Below, piece by piece: positions 7,335 to 15,148 of a DNA stretch of 32,784 nt (the first letter of the stretch is position 1; every line of letters starts with the position of its first letter). This DNA comes from Verrucomicrobiota bacterium (GTDB lineage Bacteria; Verrucomicrobiota; Verrucomicrobiia; Chthoniobacterales; Chthoniobacteraceae): NCBI GenBank assembly GCA_003402745.1, contig QQND01000032.1:1-32784 (forward strand), given 5' to 3'. The notes beneath the pieces are model-generated. The model saw only the letters and a program-made list of their open reading frames with translations, did no database searches and was not told the DNA's origin. A program made the position numbers and the translations under genes.

Positions 7335-9319
7335 AATTCGCCACCCCCACGGTCCTCTGGACCCTGCTCCTCCTGCCCGCCCTCGTCGGTGTGTCGCTGG
7401 CTGCGGGCCGCAACGCCCGGCAACTGGTACAAAAACTCGTCGCCGCCCGGCTTCACGCGCATCTTGTGGGAGAAGTCACGGGGAGAACGACTCGGCTCGT
7501 CCTGCTTCTGGCGGGTCTAGCGCTGGCTTTGCTGGCGCTGGCACGGCCGCAATGGGGCGAAGTGGAGTCCGAAAACAACGGCCGCGGCCGGGACGTCATT
7601 ATCGTCGTTGACGTTTCCCGCTCCATGTTAGCCACCGACCTGCCCCCCAACCGCCTGCAGCGCGCCAAGCTGGCCGCCGAAGATTTGGTGCGGCAACTGC
7701 CCGCAGACCGCGTCGGGCTGGTCGCTTTTGCGGGGTCCGCCTTCCTTCAAGCCCCCGTCACCTCGGACCACTCCGCCGTGCTCTCCGCCATTCACGAATT
7801 GGATCCCGAAATCATCCCGCTGCCAGGCACCAACGTCAGCGGCGCCCTCCGCTGTGCCGACGATGCTTTCGACCGCTCCGAGGGCGGACAGCGCGCGATT
7901 GTGCTCATCACCGACGGGGAGGATCTGGAGGCGGACTCGGTGGCTTTGGCCCAAGAACTTTCGGCCAAAATGCGGATTTTCACCGTCGGCGTGGGAAGTC
8001 CCGAGGGCGCCGTGTTGATGGTCCCTTCTCCAAAGGGCGGAATGGAGTATATTCGGGATGCAGACGGGAACGTGGTGCAGTCCAAGCTCGACGAGAACCG
8101 GCTGCTTCAAATCGCCGAAGCTGGAGGGGGGTTTTATTCACGCCTCCTTTCAGGGCCGGCGGAAATGCGGCGTATTGCTCAGGAAGGAATTGACCATATG
8201 GATGAACACGAGGTGCACCTACAAACGCAAACCCACGCCGTGGACCGCTACCAGTGGCCCCTGGGCGGCGCCCTGCTGCTGCTCTCTGCCGGGCTTTTCC
8301 TCGCTGAAAAACCCCGCCGCAAACTCGCCGGCACCCTCGCTCTGGTGCTGCTTTCTCTCTCTCCCGCGGGCGCGCCCCGGGCGGAAGCCGCTGCGTCTCT
8401 GGGCCACAATCTTTATAACGCCGGAAACTACGCCGGGGCTCAGGAGGCCTTCGGGGACGAACTCAAGGGCGATCCCGACTCCCCGCAGCGCGCCTTTAAC
8501 TTTGGCGTTGCGGCCTACAAAAACAAAAAATGGGCTGAGGCCATCGACGCCTTTGGAAAAGCGCTTGCCACCCAGGACCCTCAGCTCCGAAGCCGGGCCG
8601 AATACAACCTGGCAAACACCCTTGTCCAGCAAGCCAGCCAGGGCCGGCGCGGTCAGGACGACCAGACCTTGGAACAGGCCATCTCCCACTACGACGAATC
8701 CTCCAAGCGGGACCCCAGTTTTGAAGACGCCAAGGTGAACCGAGACTATGTCCGGCGCTTGCTCGAGCAAAAAAAGGAGCAACAGAAGCAGGACAAAGGC
8801 GACGACGGCAAAAAAGATAAAAACAAAAAGGACAAAGACAAAAACAAAGGCGACAAAAAAGAAGGCCAGGACGAAAAGGGCGAACAAGGCGACAAGGACG
8901 ACAAAGACAAAGATTCCAAGCAGGAAAGCCAAGATTCGGACGATAAAAAGGGCGAACAAGGCCAGGACAAAGAGCAGGGCAAAAAGGAAGGCAAAGAGGG
9001 AAAAGAGGGGCGTGAAAAAGGCGACAAACCAGGACAGGATTCCGCCCAAAATGGCCAGCCTCCCAAGCCCGTTGAGGAAAAACCCGGCGAACAAAAGGAA
9101 CGCGGTGACTTGAAAGACGCCCCCACCGTCGACAAACCGGACAAAGGCCCCAACCCCGAAAAAGAAGCCCAAATCGCGCAGGGAGGCGACGGCAAGATGA
9201 CTCGCGAGCAGGCGGCCGCCCTGATGGAAGCACTCCGAAGCGAAGACCGCCGGGTCCAGGTTTGGGCGCCGGACAAGCAGGAGGGGCCGTCCCGCGAGCG
9301 TAAAACCAAAACGTGGTAA
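7331..9319 (+). CDS. batB: BatB-BatC fusion: VWA domain, TPR region and highly charged tail
   Basis: Protein of 662 residues joining what are often two genes. The N-terminal half is BatB-like: hydrophobic segments at about 8-24 and 56-72, a VWA domain with DVSRS (D94, S96, S98) and ITDGEDLEADS, and another membrane segment near residue 305-320. After a second hydrophobic stretch (about 333-350) come TPR-like helices (about 355-465; YNAGNYAGAQEAFGDEL and similar), as in BatC. Then follows a low-complexity Lys/Asp/Glu/Gln/Gly tail from about 475 to 595. An AAGGAG ribosome-binding site lies 6 bases before the ATG, which overlaps the batA stop. The TPR part is expected on the periplasmic side. 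The highly charged tail is longer than needed for a TPR cap and may be disordered or bind a partner. Confidence 0.92.
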   Translation: MKFATPTVLWTLLLLPALVGVSLAAGRNARQLVQKLVAARLHAHLVGEVTGRTTRLVLLLAGLALALLALARPQWGEVESENNGRGRDVIIVVDVSRSMLATDLPPNRLQRAKLAAEDLVRQLPADRVGLVAFAGSAFLQAPVTSDHSAVLSAIHELDPEIIPLPGTNVSGALRCADDAFDRSEGGQRAIVLITDGEDLEADSVALAQELSAKMRIFTVGVGSPEGAVLMVPSPKGGMEYIRDADGNVVQSKLDENRLLQIAEAGGGFYSRLLSGPAEMRRIAQEGIDHMDEHEVHLQTQTHAVDRYQWPLGGALLLLSAGLFLAEKPRRKLAGTLALVLLSLSPAGAPRAEAAASLGHNLYNAGNYAGAQEAFGDELKGDPDSPQRAFNFGVAAYKNKKWAEAIDAFGKALATQDPQLRSRAEYNLANTLVQQASQGRRGQDDQTLEQAISHYDESSKRDPSFEDAKVNRDYVRRLLEQKKEQQKQDKGDDGKKDKNKKDKDKNKGDKKEGQDEKGEQGDKDDKDKDSKQESQDSDDKKGEQGQDKEQGKKEGKEGKEGREKGDKPGQDSAQNGQPPKPVEEKPGEQKERGDLKDAPTVDKPDKGPNPEKEAQIAQGGDGKMTREQAAALMEALRSEDRRVQVWAPDKQEGPSRERKTKTW

Positions 9320-9343
9320 CTTTCCCCTGAACGGAGCAAGACG

Positions 9344-11116
9344 ATGAGTATTCTTTGGAGAGCGAATGTACGCGCGGCAGTTCTCTTGATCGCGACGGCC
9401 ACAGCGGGGCTGTCGTGCCGGGCGCAGGCCGATATTTCCGTGAGCGCCTCTGTGGAACCTGCCACCACAACCGTGGGGGAACCCGTGCACCTGAGCGTCA
9501 CGATCAACGGTTCCCAGCGCGTCGCCCAGGTTCCAAACGTGCCCGTCGAGGGCGCGCAAACCCAACACATCGGGGCGTCCACGCAGATGCGACTGGTGAA
9601 CACCTCGCTGTCGGTTTCCCTGACCCACACCTACCTGATCACCCCCACTCGCAAAGGAGAGCTGACCATCCCTGCGGTGGAAATCAACGTGGAGGGCAAG
9701 GTGTATCGCACGGAACCGATCACAGTACAGGTTCTTGACACGAAGCAGGATCCTGCGGGCGGGCCCGCTCAGCCCGGGCCCTTGGCGGAGGTGGAACTGC
9801 CCGGACGGGCCATTTACGTCGGGGAGTCTTTTCCGGCGGAAGTGCGCCTTTTGGTGCCCCAGGGCGTACCCTGGCGCATTGAAAAGATGCCCGAATTTGA
9901 AACGGATGCCTTCACAAAAACAGCGTTTCAGCAGCCCCAGCAAAGCCAGCAGGCGCGGAACGGGCAGCCCTACCATTTTTGCAGTTTCCGGACCGTCATG
10001 ACGGCCATCAAAAGCGGTAAAATACCCATCGGCCCGCTGACTTTTAACATCCAGATCGCCGCGCCCAAAAAACCGACGAACACCCCCTCCCCCTTCGGTG
10101 GGATCTTCAACGGGTTTCCCTTCGACACCCAGCCCACGGCGTTGCAGGAGCGCAAAGTCATTCTCGAAGAAAAAACCGTTGAGGTGCGCGAACTGCCCAC
10201 CGAAGGAAAGCCCGCTTCCTTCCGCGGAGCGATCGGGCGGTTTCGTTTCAGCACGTCCACGGGGCAGACCAGCGTGAAGGCGGGTGAACCGCTCAACATT
10301 ACCATCCAGGTGGAAGGCGAAGGAAACTTCAACCGCATCGAAGCGCCCCCGATGCTCGACACCGAAGGCTGGCGCACCTACCCGCCCGAGGCCACCTTTG
10401 CCAAAAGTGAGGAAACCGGTTTCCGCGGCGTGAAGACCTTCCGCATCGCCATCGTTCCGGAAAAGGCCCACACGAAGACCCCCGTCTTTGAATTCGCGGC
10501 CTTCGATCCCGATGCGGGGACGTATCAGACCTTCAAAAGCGCCACCAGCGATCTGGTGGTCGAAGGCCTCAAGCCGCCCGAACCCGAACGACTGGCGGCG
10601 ACGGAGCCCCCCTCCAAGCCGGCCCCTAAAGCCGAACCCAAGCCCGAACCCGTCCTCCAGGAAAGCCTGACGCCCGTGGCCCCCGCTGCTTCTTTTTGGA
10701 AGTCCCGCACCGCCTTCTGGGGGCTGCAAGCCGTCCTCGCCGCCGGCCTTGGCGCCGCCGCCGCCGCCATCGCCCTTAGCCGAGCTCGTGCCCGCAGGGG
10801 ACCGGGACCAGGACTGCTTCGACAAGCCCGCGCGCTCCAAAACAGCCTCAGCTCCACCGAAAACCGCTCCGAGTTCCTGCGCCTCGCCACGCGCGTCGTG
10901 CAGCTTCGAGCGGCCGCGCTTTCAGGCCAGCCCGAAGCGGCCGTGGACGCCGCCGCCGCCCAGCTCGCCCTTTCGCCCGGGGAAACGGTGGCGCAGGAAA
11001 TCCATTGGCTCTTTGAAGCGGACGCCTCCGCGCGTTTCGCCGGCACCAGCTCCTCCGGCGCCCTGAAGACGGAAGACCGAACCCGCATTTTGGCGCTTCT
11101 GGACCACCTCGCATGA
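9344..11116 (+). CDS. batD: BatD family protein
   Basis: Protein of 590 residues with an N-terminal signal peptide (cleavage likely near RAQA-DI, about residue 29). A long beta-rich periplasmic part starts with the typical BatD opening ISVSASVEPATTTVGEPVHL and continues through an Ig-like fold with YLITPTRKGELTIPAVEI. A single membrane segment lies near residues 456-480, followed by a short cytoplasmic Arg-rich and helical tail. GGAG sits 7 bases before the ATG. It follows the BatB-BatC gene by 24 bases and overlaps batE by 4. Within the cluster it probably provides the large periplasmic scaffold of the membrane complex. A linker rich in Pro, Lys and Glu precedes the membrane segment. Confidence 0.9.
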   Translation: MSILWRANVRAAVLLIATATAGLSCRAQADISVSASVEPATTTVGEPVHLSVTINGSQRVAQVPNVPVEGAQTQHIGASTQMRLVNTSLSVSLTHTYLITPTRKGELTIPAVEINVEGKVYRTEPITVQVLDTKQDPAGGPAQPGPLAEVELPGRAIYVGESFPAEVRLLVPQGVPWRIEKMPEFETDAFTKTAFQQPQQSQQARNGQPYHFCSFRTVMTAIKSGKIPIGPLTFNIQIAAPKKPTNTPSPFGGIFNGFPFDTQPTALQERKVILEEKTVEVRELPTEGKPASFRGAIGRFRFSTSTGQTSVKAGEPLNITIQVEGEGNFNRIEAPPMLDTEGWRTYPPEATFAKSEETGFRGVKTFRIAIVPEKAHTKTPVFEFAAFDPDAGTYQTFKSATSDLVVEGLKPPEPERLAATEPPSKPAPKAEPKPEPVLQESLTPVAPAASFWKSRTAFWGLQAVLAAGLGAAAAAIALSRARARRGPGPGLLRQARALQNSLSSTENRSEFLRLATRVVQLRAAALSGQPEAAVDAAAAQLALSPGETVAQEIHWLFEADASARFAGTSSSGALKTEDRTRILALLDHLA

Positions 11117-11850
11117 AACTGCTTTTTTCCAGAACCACAGCCCTCCTGCTGTGTGCGGGGGCCCTCTTTTCGGCCGGAATGAGCCTTCAGGCGACGCCCT
11201 TCGAGGAGGGAAACGCCTTGTTCAAGGACGGAAAGTTCCAGGAGGCCGAGGCGGCCTACAACCGCTCCCTGGCCCAGGAGGGCGACTCCCCAGCCACCCG
11301 ATATAATTTGGGCAAGGTTCAGGAGGCGCTGGCGGATCCTGCCCGGGCGATGCTCGAATGGGAACGGGCCTTGCGTCTGAGTCCGGACCATGTCGCGGCG
11401 CGGAAAGCGCTCAAGGCCGCCCGCGAAACGATGGGCTCCAAGGTGCCCGAAGACGCCTGGTGGAATCTCCTCCAACCCTCCTTTTCGCTGCATCGGGAGC
11501 CCTGGATTGCGGCGGCCGGCGCCTGGCTGCTGGCCTCTGGCCTGATCCTCGCACTGGCGACAAAAAAACGCCCTCTCGCGGGTGCGCTCGTGCTGGCGGG
11601 CGCGTCATTGGGGTTGCTCGGGGCCGCTTGGATCGCACATTCCAGCGCCGAAGCCGACGCGGCGCTTGTCCTCGAACGGGCCGTCGTGTTCCGGGCCGCC
11701 CCCGCCAACCCGGCGCGGGCTCTGGATTCGCTTCCCGCAGGCAGCCGTCTCAGGCTTTTGGACAGCAGCGGCGGCTGGCTTCGCGCCCAGGCTGCGGACC
11801 GGCAGATCGGCTGGATTCCCTCCGCCAGCGTCGAACGGATTTCGCCCTAG
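11113..11850 (+). CDS. batE: BatE-type protein: TPR, two membrane segments and SH3-like domain
   Basis: Protein of 245 residues. The signal peptide is followed by TPR-like helices (about 28-108; the first is EEGNALFKDGKFQEAEAAYN), two membrane segments (about 131-149 and 155-175) and a C-terminal bacterial SH3-like domain (about 183-245, ending GWIPSASVERI). This is the usual order for BatE. The ATG overlaps the batD stop (ATGA, 11113-11116). It is the last gene of the co-transcribed run; no T-rich terminator follows it. The SH3 part suggests contact with peptidoglycan or a periplasmic partner, which is inference. Confidence 0.88.
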   Translation: MKLLFSRTTALLLCAGALFSAGMSLQATPFEEGNALFKDGKFQEAEAAYNRSLAQEGDSPATRYNLGKVQEALADPARAMLEWERALRLSPDHVAARKALKAARETMGSKVPEDAWWNLLQPSFSLHREPWIAAAGAWLLASGLILALATKKRPLAGALVLAGASLGLLGAAWIAHSSAEADAALVLERAVVFRAAPANPARALDSLPAGSRLRLLDSSGGWLRAQAADRQIGWIPSASVERISP

Positions 11851-11920
11851 TACCTCGATGCCCTCAAAATGTCGCCGAGTTCCATGAACCCGATCCGTGC
11901 TTTCATCCATCCATAACCTT

Positions 11921-11962
11921 CACCTGAGCGCCGAGCGGTTGCACCTGGGCGCCGAGCGGTTG
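11921..11962. repeat. Two-copy 21-bp tandem repeat in the batE-amidohydrolase gap
   Basis: Units 11921-11941 and 11942-11962 are identical except for one A/G change at the seventh base. Each contains GCGCCGAGCGGTTG. They are intergenic and lie immediately before a small hairpin. Confidence 0.9.
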
Positions 11963-11997
11963 CCGGGACAACCCTCCTTCCGTCATGCCGAAGGCAT
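11958..11997. other. Pair of small hairpins after batE
   Basis: GGTTG (11958-11962) can pair with CAACC (11969-11973), and ATGCC (11985-11989) with GGCAT (11993-11997). Both stems are only 5 bp and lack a T run, so they are poor terminators. They could be part of a REP-like intergenic element together with the adjacent 21-bp repeat. The stems are visible; any function is a guess. Confidence 0.35.
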
Positions 11998-12054
11998 CGG
12001 ATCTGCATCTTCACCTGAAGTCGGGCTCTAGGCGCCCTTTTCCCACCCCTTCTC

Positions 12055-13290
12055 ATGCTCCTTCGTGCCCGCGTTGTTCTCCCCATCTCCGCGCCGCCGC
12101 TGCTGGGGGGTGCGGTGCGTGTGGAAGCCAACCGGGTCACCGGCGTTGGCAGGGCGAGCGAGCTTCCGCCCGGACCGGACGAGGAGGTTGTCGACCTCGG
12201 GGACGTTGCGCTGCTGCCAGGCCTGATCAACGCTCATTGCCATCTGGATTATTCCACGCTGCGCAATGCCATCAAACCCCCGGCGGGATTTACGGAATGG
12301 GTGCAGCGTCTCAACTCCATCAAACGCCAGCTTTCCAACGAGGACATTCTCGAAGCGATCCGGCGGGGCTACGCCGAGGCGCAGCGTTTTGGAACCACGA
12401 CGATCTGCAGCATGGCTGCGTTCCCTGATCTCGTCCCCCAACTTCCCCCGGCACCGCTGCGCACCTGGTGGTTTTATGAAATGATCGACATCCGACACCG
12501 CATCGCTTCGGAAGATGTGGTGTCGGGCGCTCTTTCCTTTTTTGAAAACCGGCAGGACGGTCTGACCCAATTCGGCCTCAACCCCCATGCGCCCTATACC
12601 GCTTCGCTGCTCCTGTACCGGCTCGCGCGGGCCTGCGCGCAACAAAACGGGATGCCCCTGACCACCCACGTTTCCGAATCTCTGGAGGAATCCGAGATGT
12701 TTGAAAAAGGGTCTGGCCCGTTGTACCAATTTTTAGAGGGCCTTGAGCGGCCCATGCACGACTGCGGGCACGACACCCCCTTCGGCTGGTTGTGGCGCAA
12801 CGGTGCCATCGGCAAAGGCTGGCTTTTGGCGCATTTGAACGACCTCAAGGCTTCCGATTTTTCCCTCTTGGAGACGCTTTCCCCGGAGCAGTTCCCCCAC
12901 GTCGTCCACTGCCCGGGCAGCCACGCTTATTTCAAGCATCCTCCCTTTCCCTTCACCAAACTTGCCGGCTTGGGTTTGAACCTTTGCGTCGGTACCGACT
13001 CCCTCGCGAGCACCGACTCCCTCAGTCTCTTGGGCGAACTGCGCAAACTACACGCGAAGGAACCCTCCCTCTCCGCCGAAGATTTGCTTCACACCGTCAC
13101 CCTGGCGCCAGCCCGGGCCTTGGGAAAGACGGGGGAATTGGGCTGTATCACCCCAGGCGCTCTGGCGGATCTGATCGCCATTCCCTGCAGCGGACCCGCC
13201 GAACAGGCGGCGGCCGAATGTGTCGCTCACTCAGGCGCTGTTTCTTGGATGATGGTGGATGGTCAAGTCTCCACCTTTGAGCCATTCTGA
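12055..13290 (+). CDS. Amidohydrolase, aminofutalosine deaminase/chlorohydrolase-like
   Basis: Metal-dependent hydrolase of 411 residues, cytoplasmic, no signal peptide. All expected metal and catalytic positions of the deaminase branch are present: HCH (H61, H63), H178 in HAPYT, H205 and E208 in THVSES, H260, H285 in HCPGSH, and D315 in GTDSLAST. The THVSESLEE and GTDSLASTDSLSLLGEL segments resemble aminodeoxyfutalosine deaminases of menaquinone synthesis, which act on 6-amino-6-deoxyfutalosine. Guanine deaminase or TRZ/ATZ-type chlorohydrolases are the alternatives. No other menaquinone gene is in the window, so the substrate stays open. It lies 204 bp after batE with no visible Shine-Dalgarno sequence, and 19 bp before the carboxypeptidase gene. 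Confidence 0.82.
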   Translation: MLLRARVVLPISAPPLLGGAVRVEANRVTGVGRASELPPGPDEEVVDLGDVALLPGLINAHCHLDYSTLRNAIKPPAGFTEWVQRLNSIKRQLSNEDILEAIRRGYAEAQRFGTTTICSMAAFPDLVPQLPPAPLRTWWFYEMIDIRHRIASEDVVSGALSFFENRQDGLTQFGLNPHAPYTASLLLYRLARACAQQNGMPLTTHVSESLEESEMFEKGSGPLYQFLEGLERPMHDCGHDTPFGWLWRNGAIGKGWLLAHLNDLKASDFSLLETLSPEQFPHVVHCPGSHAYFKHPPFPFTKLAGLGLNLCVGTDSLASTDSLSLLGELRKLHAKEPSLSAEDLLHTVTLAPARALGKTGELGCITPGALADLIAIPCSGPAEQAAAECVAHSGAVSWMMVDGQVSTFEPF

Positions 13291-13309
13291 ACCATTTTCG
13301 ACCCCTCTC

Positions 13310-14233
13310 ATGCGTTTACACCGCCTGCTATTTCTCTTTCTCTGCCTGCTTTTTTTACCCGCGCCCGCCTCCAACGGGGCCGACAAGAAAAAACCCGCCC
13401 CCGCGCGGCAGTCTAAACCCACGCCGAAACCCAAACCCGCCCCCCCGCCTAAAAAAGAGGCTGAAGAGGAGGAGGACGACCTGGATCTGGCCGCCAAGGG
13501 GGCCATTGTCATCGACGCTCTCACCGGCGACCTGCTGTACCAAAAAAATCCCGACACCCGCTTTTACCCGGCGAGCACCACTAAGATCATGACCGGGCTG
13601 CTCATAATCGAAGCTGGGCATTTGGACCAAACCGTGGAAATCACCCCAGAGGACGCGCGGGTGGGAGAAAGCAGCCTCAACATCCATGCCGGCGAAACCT
13701 TCACCCGGCGCCAAATGCTCTTCGGTCTCCTGCTCAAAAGCGCCAACGACGTGGCGGCGGCCCTTGGCAGGGACAATGGCGGAAGCATCGAGGCTTTTGC
13801 CCAAAAAATGACGGCCCGCGCCCAAGAACTCGGCTGCACCAACACCCAGTTCGCAAATCCCCACGGCCTGCATCATATCGCCCATTTTACCACCCCGCGG
13901 GATCTCGCGCTCATCGCACGCGCCGCGATGAACCAACCTCTCTTCCGCCAGATCGTCGGCACCAAACAGGCCCACTGGGAGGCTCCGTCCGGACTGCGCC
14001 TGCTCACCAATCACAACCGCCTGCTGGATCGCTTCCCCGGCTGCACCGGAATCAAAACCGGCTACACCATCCCCGCCCAGCAGGTCCTCGCCAGTTCCGC
14101 CTATCGCAACGGCAGGGAAGCCATTGCCGTCGTCATGCACACGGATAAACCGGGCATCTGGGAGGACAGCGCCAAGCTTTTAGAGTTCGGGCTCACACAC
14201 ACCCTCGAAAACGTCCCGGTTACAGGCCGCTGA
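13310..14233 (+). CDS. D-alanyl-D-alanine carboxypeptidase (S11, low-mass PBP)
   Basis: Periplasmic serine peptidase of 307 residues that trims the terminal D-Ala from peptidoglycan pentapeptides. Catalytic motifs are complete: STTK (S89, K92), SAN (S144-N146) and KTG (K249-G251). The frame is open from 13259, but that ATG lies inside the upstream gene. The ATG at 13310 gives a clean signal peptide (MRLHRLLFLFLCLLFLPAPA) and was chosen. After the signal peptide comes a Lys/Pro-rich linker (about 25-50) and an acidic patch (51-58). The protein ends soon after the catalytic domain and lacks the C-terminal beta domain and amphipathic anchor found in PBP5-type enzymes, so it may be soluble in the periplasm. 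It probably shares a transcript with the amidohydrolase. Confidence 0.93.
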   Translation: MRLHRLLFLFLCLLFLPAPASNGADKKKPAPARQSKPTPKPKPAPPPKKEAEEEEDDLDLAAKGAIVIDALTGDLLYQKNPDTRFYPASTTKIMTGLLIIEAGHLDQTVEITPEDARVGESSLNIHAGETFTRRQMLFGLLLKSANDVAAALGRDNGGSIEAFAQKMTARAQELGCTNTQFANPHGLHHIAHFTTPRDLALIARAAMNQPLFRQIVGTKQAHWEAPSGLRLLTNHNRLLDRFPGCTGIKTGYTIPAQQVLASSAYRNGREAIAVVMHTDKPGIWEDSAKLLEFGLTHTLENVPVTGR

Positions 14234-14284
14234 ACCTGCCCAAAACGACGCTTCCCAAAAGTCCCAGACCGCACGCATCCCTTC

Positions 14285-15094
14285 TCAGGCGAAAAACGGA
14301 TTCCACTGCTTCTCCCAACCCACGCTGGTCAAAGGACCGTGCCCCGGACACAAAACTGCCTCTGTCGGCAGCGAAAAAATCACCTCCCGGTTCGTCCGGA
14401 GCGCGTCTTCGTAGGACACCTTCGCCCCGCCCATCGAGCCCGCAAACAACGCGTCCCCGACAATCGCAACGGGCCGTTCCAAACCGTGCACCACGTACGT
14501 CGTGCCCCCCCGGGAGTGCCCGCAGGTGAGGTGACTGGTAATGCGCAGCCCGCCCAGCGTCCACTGGCGGCCGGTTTCAAAGGAGTCGGCACCTGGGAGC
14601 GGTTCGAGCTGGTTGACAAAAGCGGGGGCGCCAGTTTTCTCGCTCAAACGATCCAATTCAAACACGTGGTCACCATGGGTGTGGGTCAACAGAATGACCT
14701 TCAGCGTAAGGCCATGGCTGTGGAGAAAGTCCAGCATCGGCCCGGCGTCGGAACCCGTGTCAAAGGCGGCCGCCTCCCGGGTGCTGGAATCCCAGACGAG
14801 GTAGCTGTTCACCAGCATATCGTCGAAATGCGTCGAAAAACCCTCCAGCCCCGAAATCCCCAACGCGGGCGGCGCGGAACGCCCCTCAGCCAGCGCCTGG
14901 AGCGCCCCGGGGTGCAGCCCTAGGACAGGGGCCACTTTTTCCCCCACGGCCGCGTCCCAGTGGCCGGTGCGCAAGGCCACGACCTGTTCGACAGAGGACC
15001 CCGCGGCTGCGGCCACCATCACGTCGGTTTGAAGCTGCCCACGCATCGCCTTAGAGACGACGTCGGCAAAGGTATCTTCCTGGGGAATGCTCAT
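14285..15094 (-). CDS. MBL-fold metallo-hydrolase with N-terminal XRE-like helical domain
   Basis: Protein of 269 residues. The C-terminal two thirds are a metallo-beta-lactamase fold of the glyoxalase II/sulfur-dioxygenase-like group: THTHGDH (H138, H140, D142, H143), H193 in CGHSRGGTTY, D214 in GDALFAGS and H252 in PGHGPLTSVG. These give a complete dinuclear metal site. Residues about 10-72 form helices whose spacing resembles a Cro/XRE helix-turn-helix (AAAAGSSVEQVVALRTG, then KVAPVLGL). A thiolester hydrolase role is plausible, but the substrate is unknown. It lies 54 bp downstream of the MFS gene on the same strand and may be co-transcribed. It converges with the carboxypeptidase gene across 51 bp in which I see no terminator. 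Confidence 0.88.
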   Translation of the reverse strand: MSIPQEDTFADVVSKAMRGQLQTDVMVAAAAGSSVEQVVALRTGHWDAAVGEKVAPVLGLHPGALQALAEGRSAPPALGISGLEGFSTHFDDMLVNSYLVWDSSTREAAAFDTGSDAGPMLDFLHSHGLTLKVILLTHTHGDHVFELDRLSEKTGAPAFVNQLEPLPGADSFETGRQWTLGGLRITSHLTCGHSRGGTTYVVHGLERPVAIVGDALFAGSMGGAKVSYEDALRTNREVIFSLPTEAVLCPGHGPLTSVGWEKQWNPFFA

Positions 15095-15148
15095 AAGGGA
15101 AATCGTTACTAAAAATGAGGGGGTTCACCGCGCCTCTGAAACTCATCC

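Noticed and set aside
9344-9440. Lipoprotein signal in BatD (GLSC near residue 25)
   Set aside because: The residue at -3 is Gly and not Leu or Val, and a better ordinary signal peptidase site (RAQA-D) follows a few residues later.
8219-10840. An 873-residue open frame on the - strand opposite the BatB-BatC tail and batD
   Set aside because: It is a mirror of two well-supported genes. Its apparent hydrophobic runs come from reading the Lys/Asp/Glu codons of the charged tail in reverse. No domain is recognisable.
15095-15148. A regulator or small gene between the MFS and MBL genes
   Set aside because: Only 54 bp, with no start codon and ribosome-binding site pair and no hairpin with a T run.
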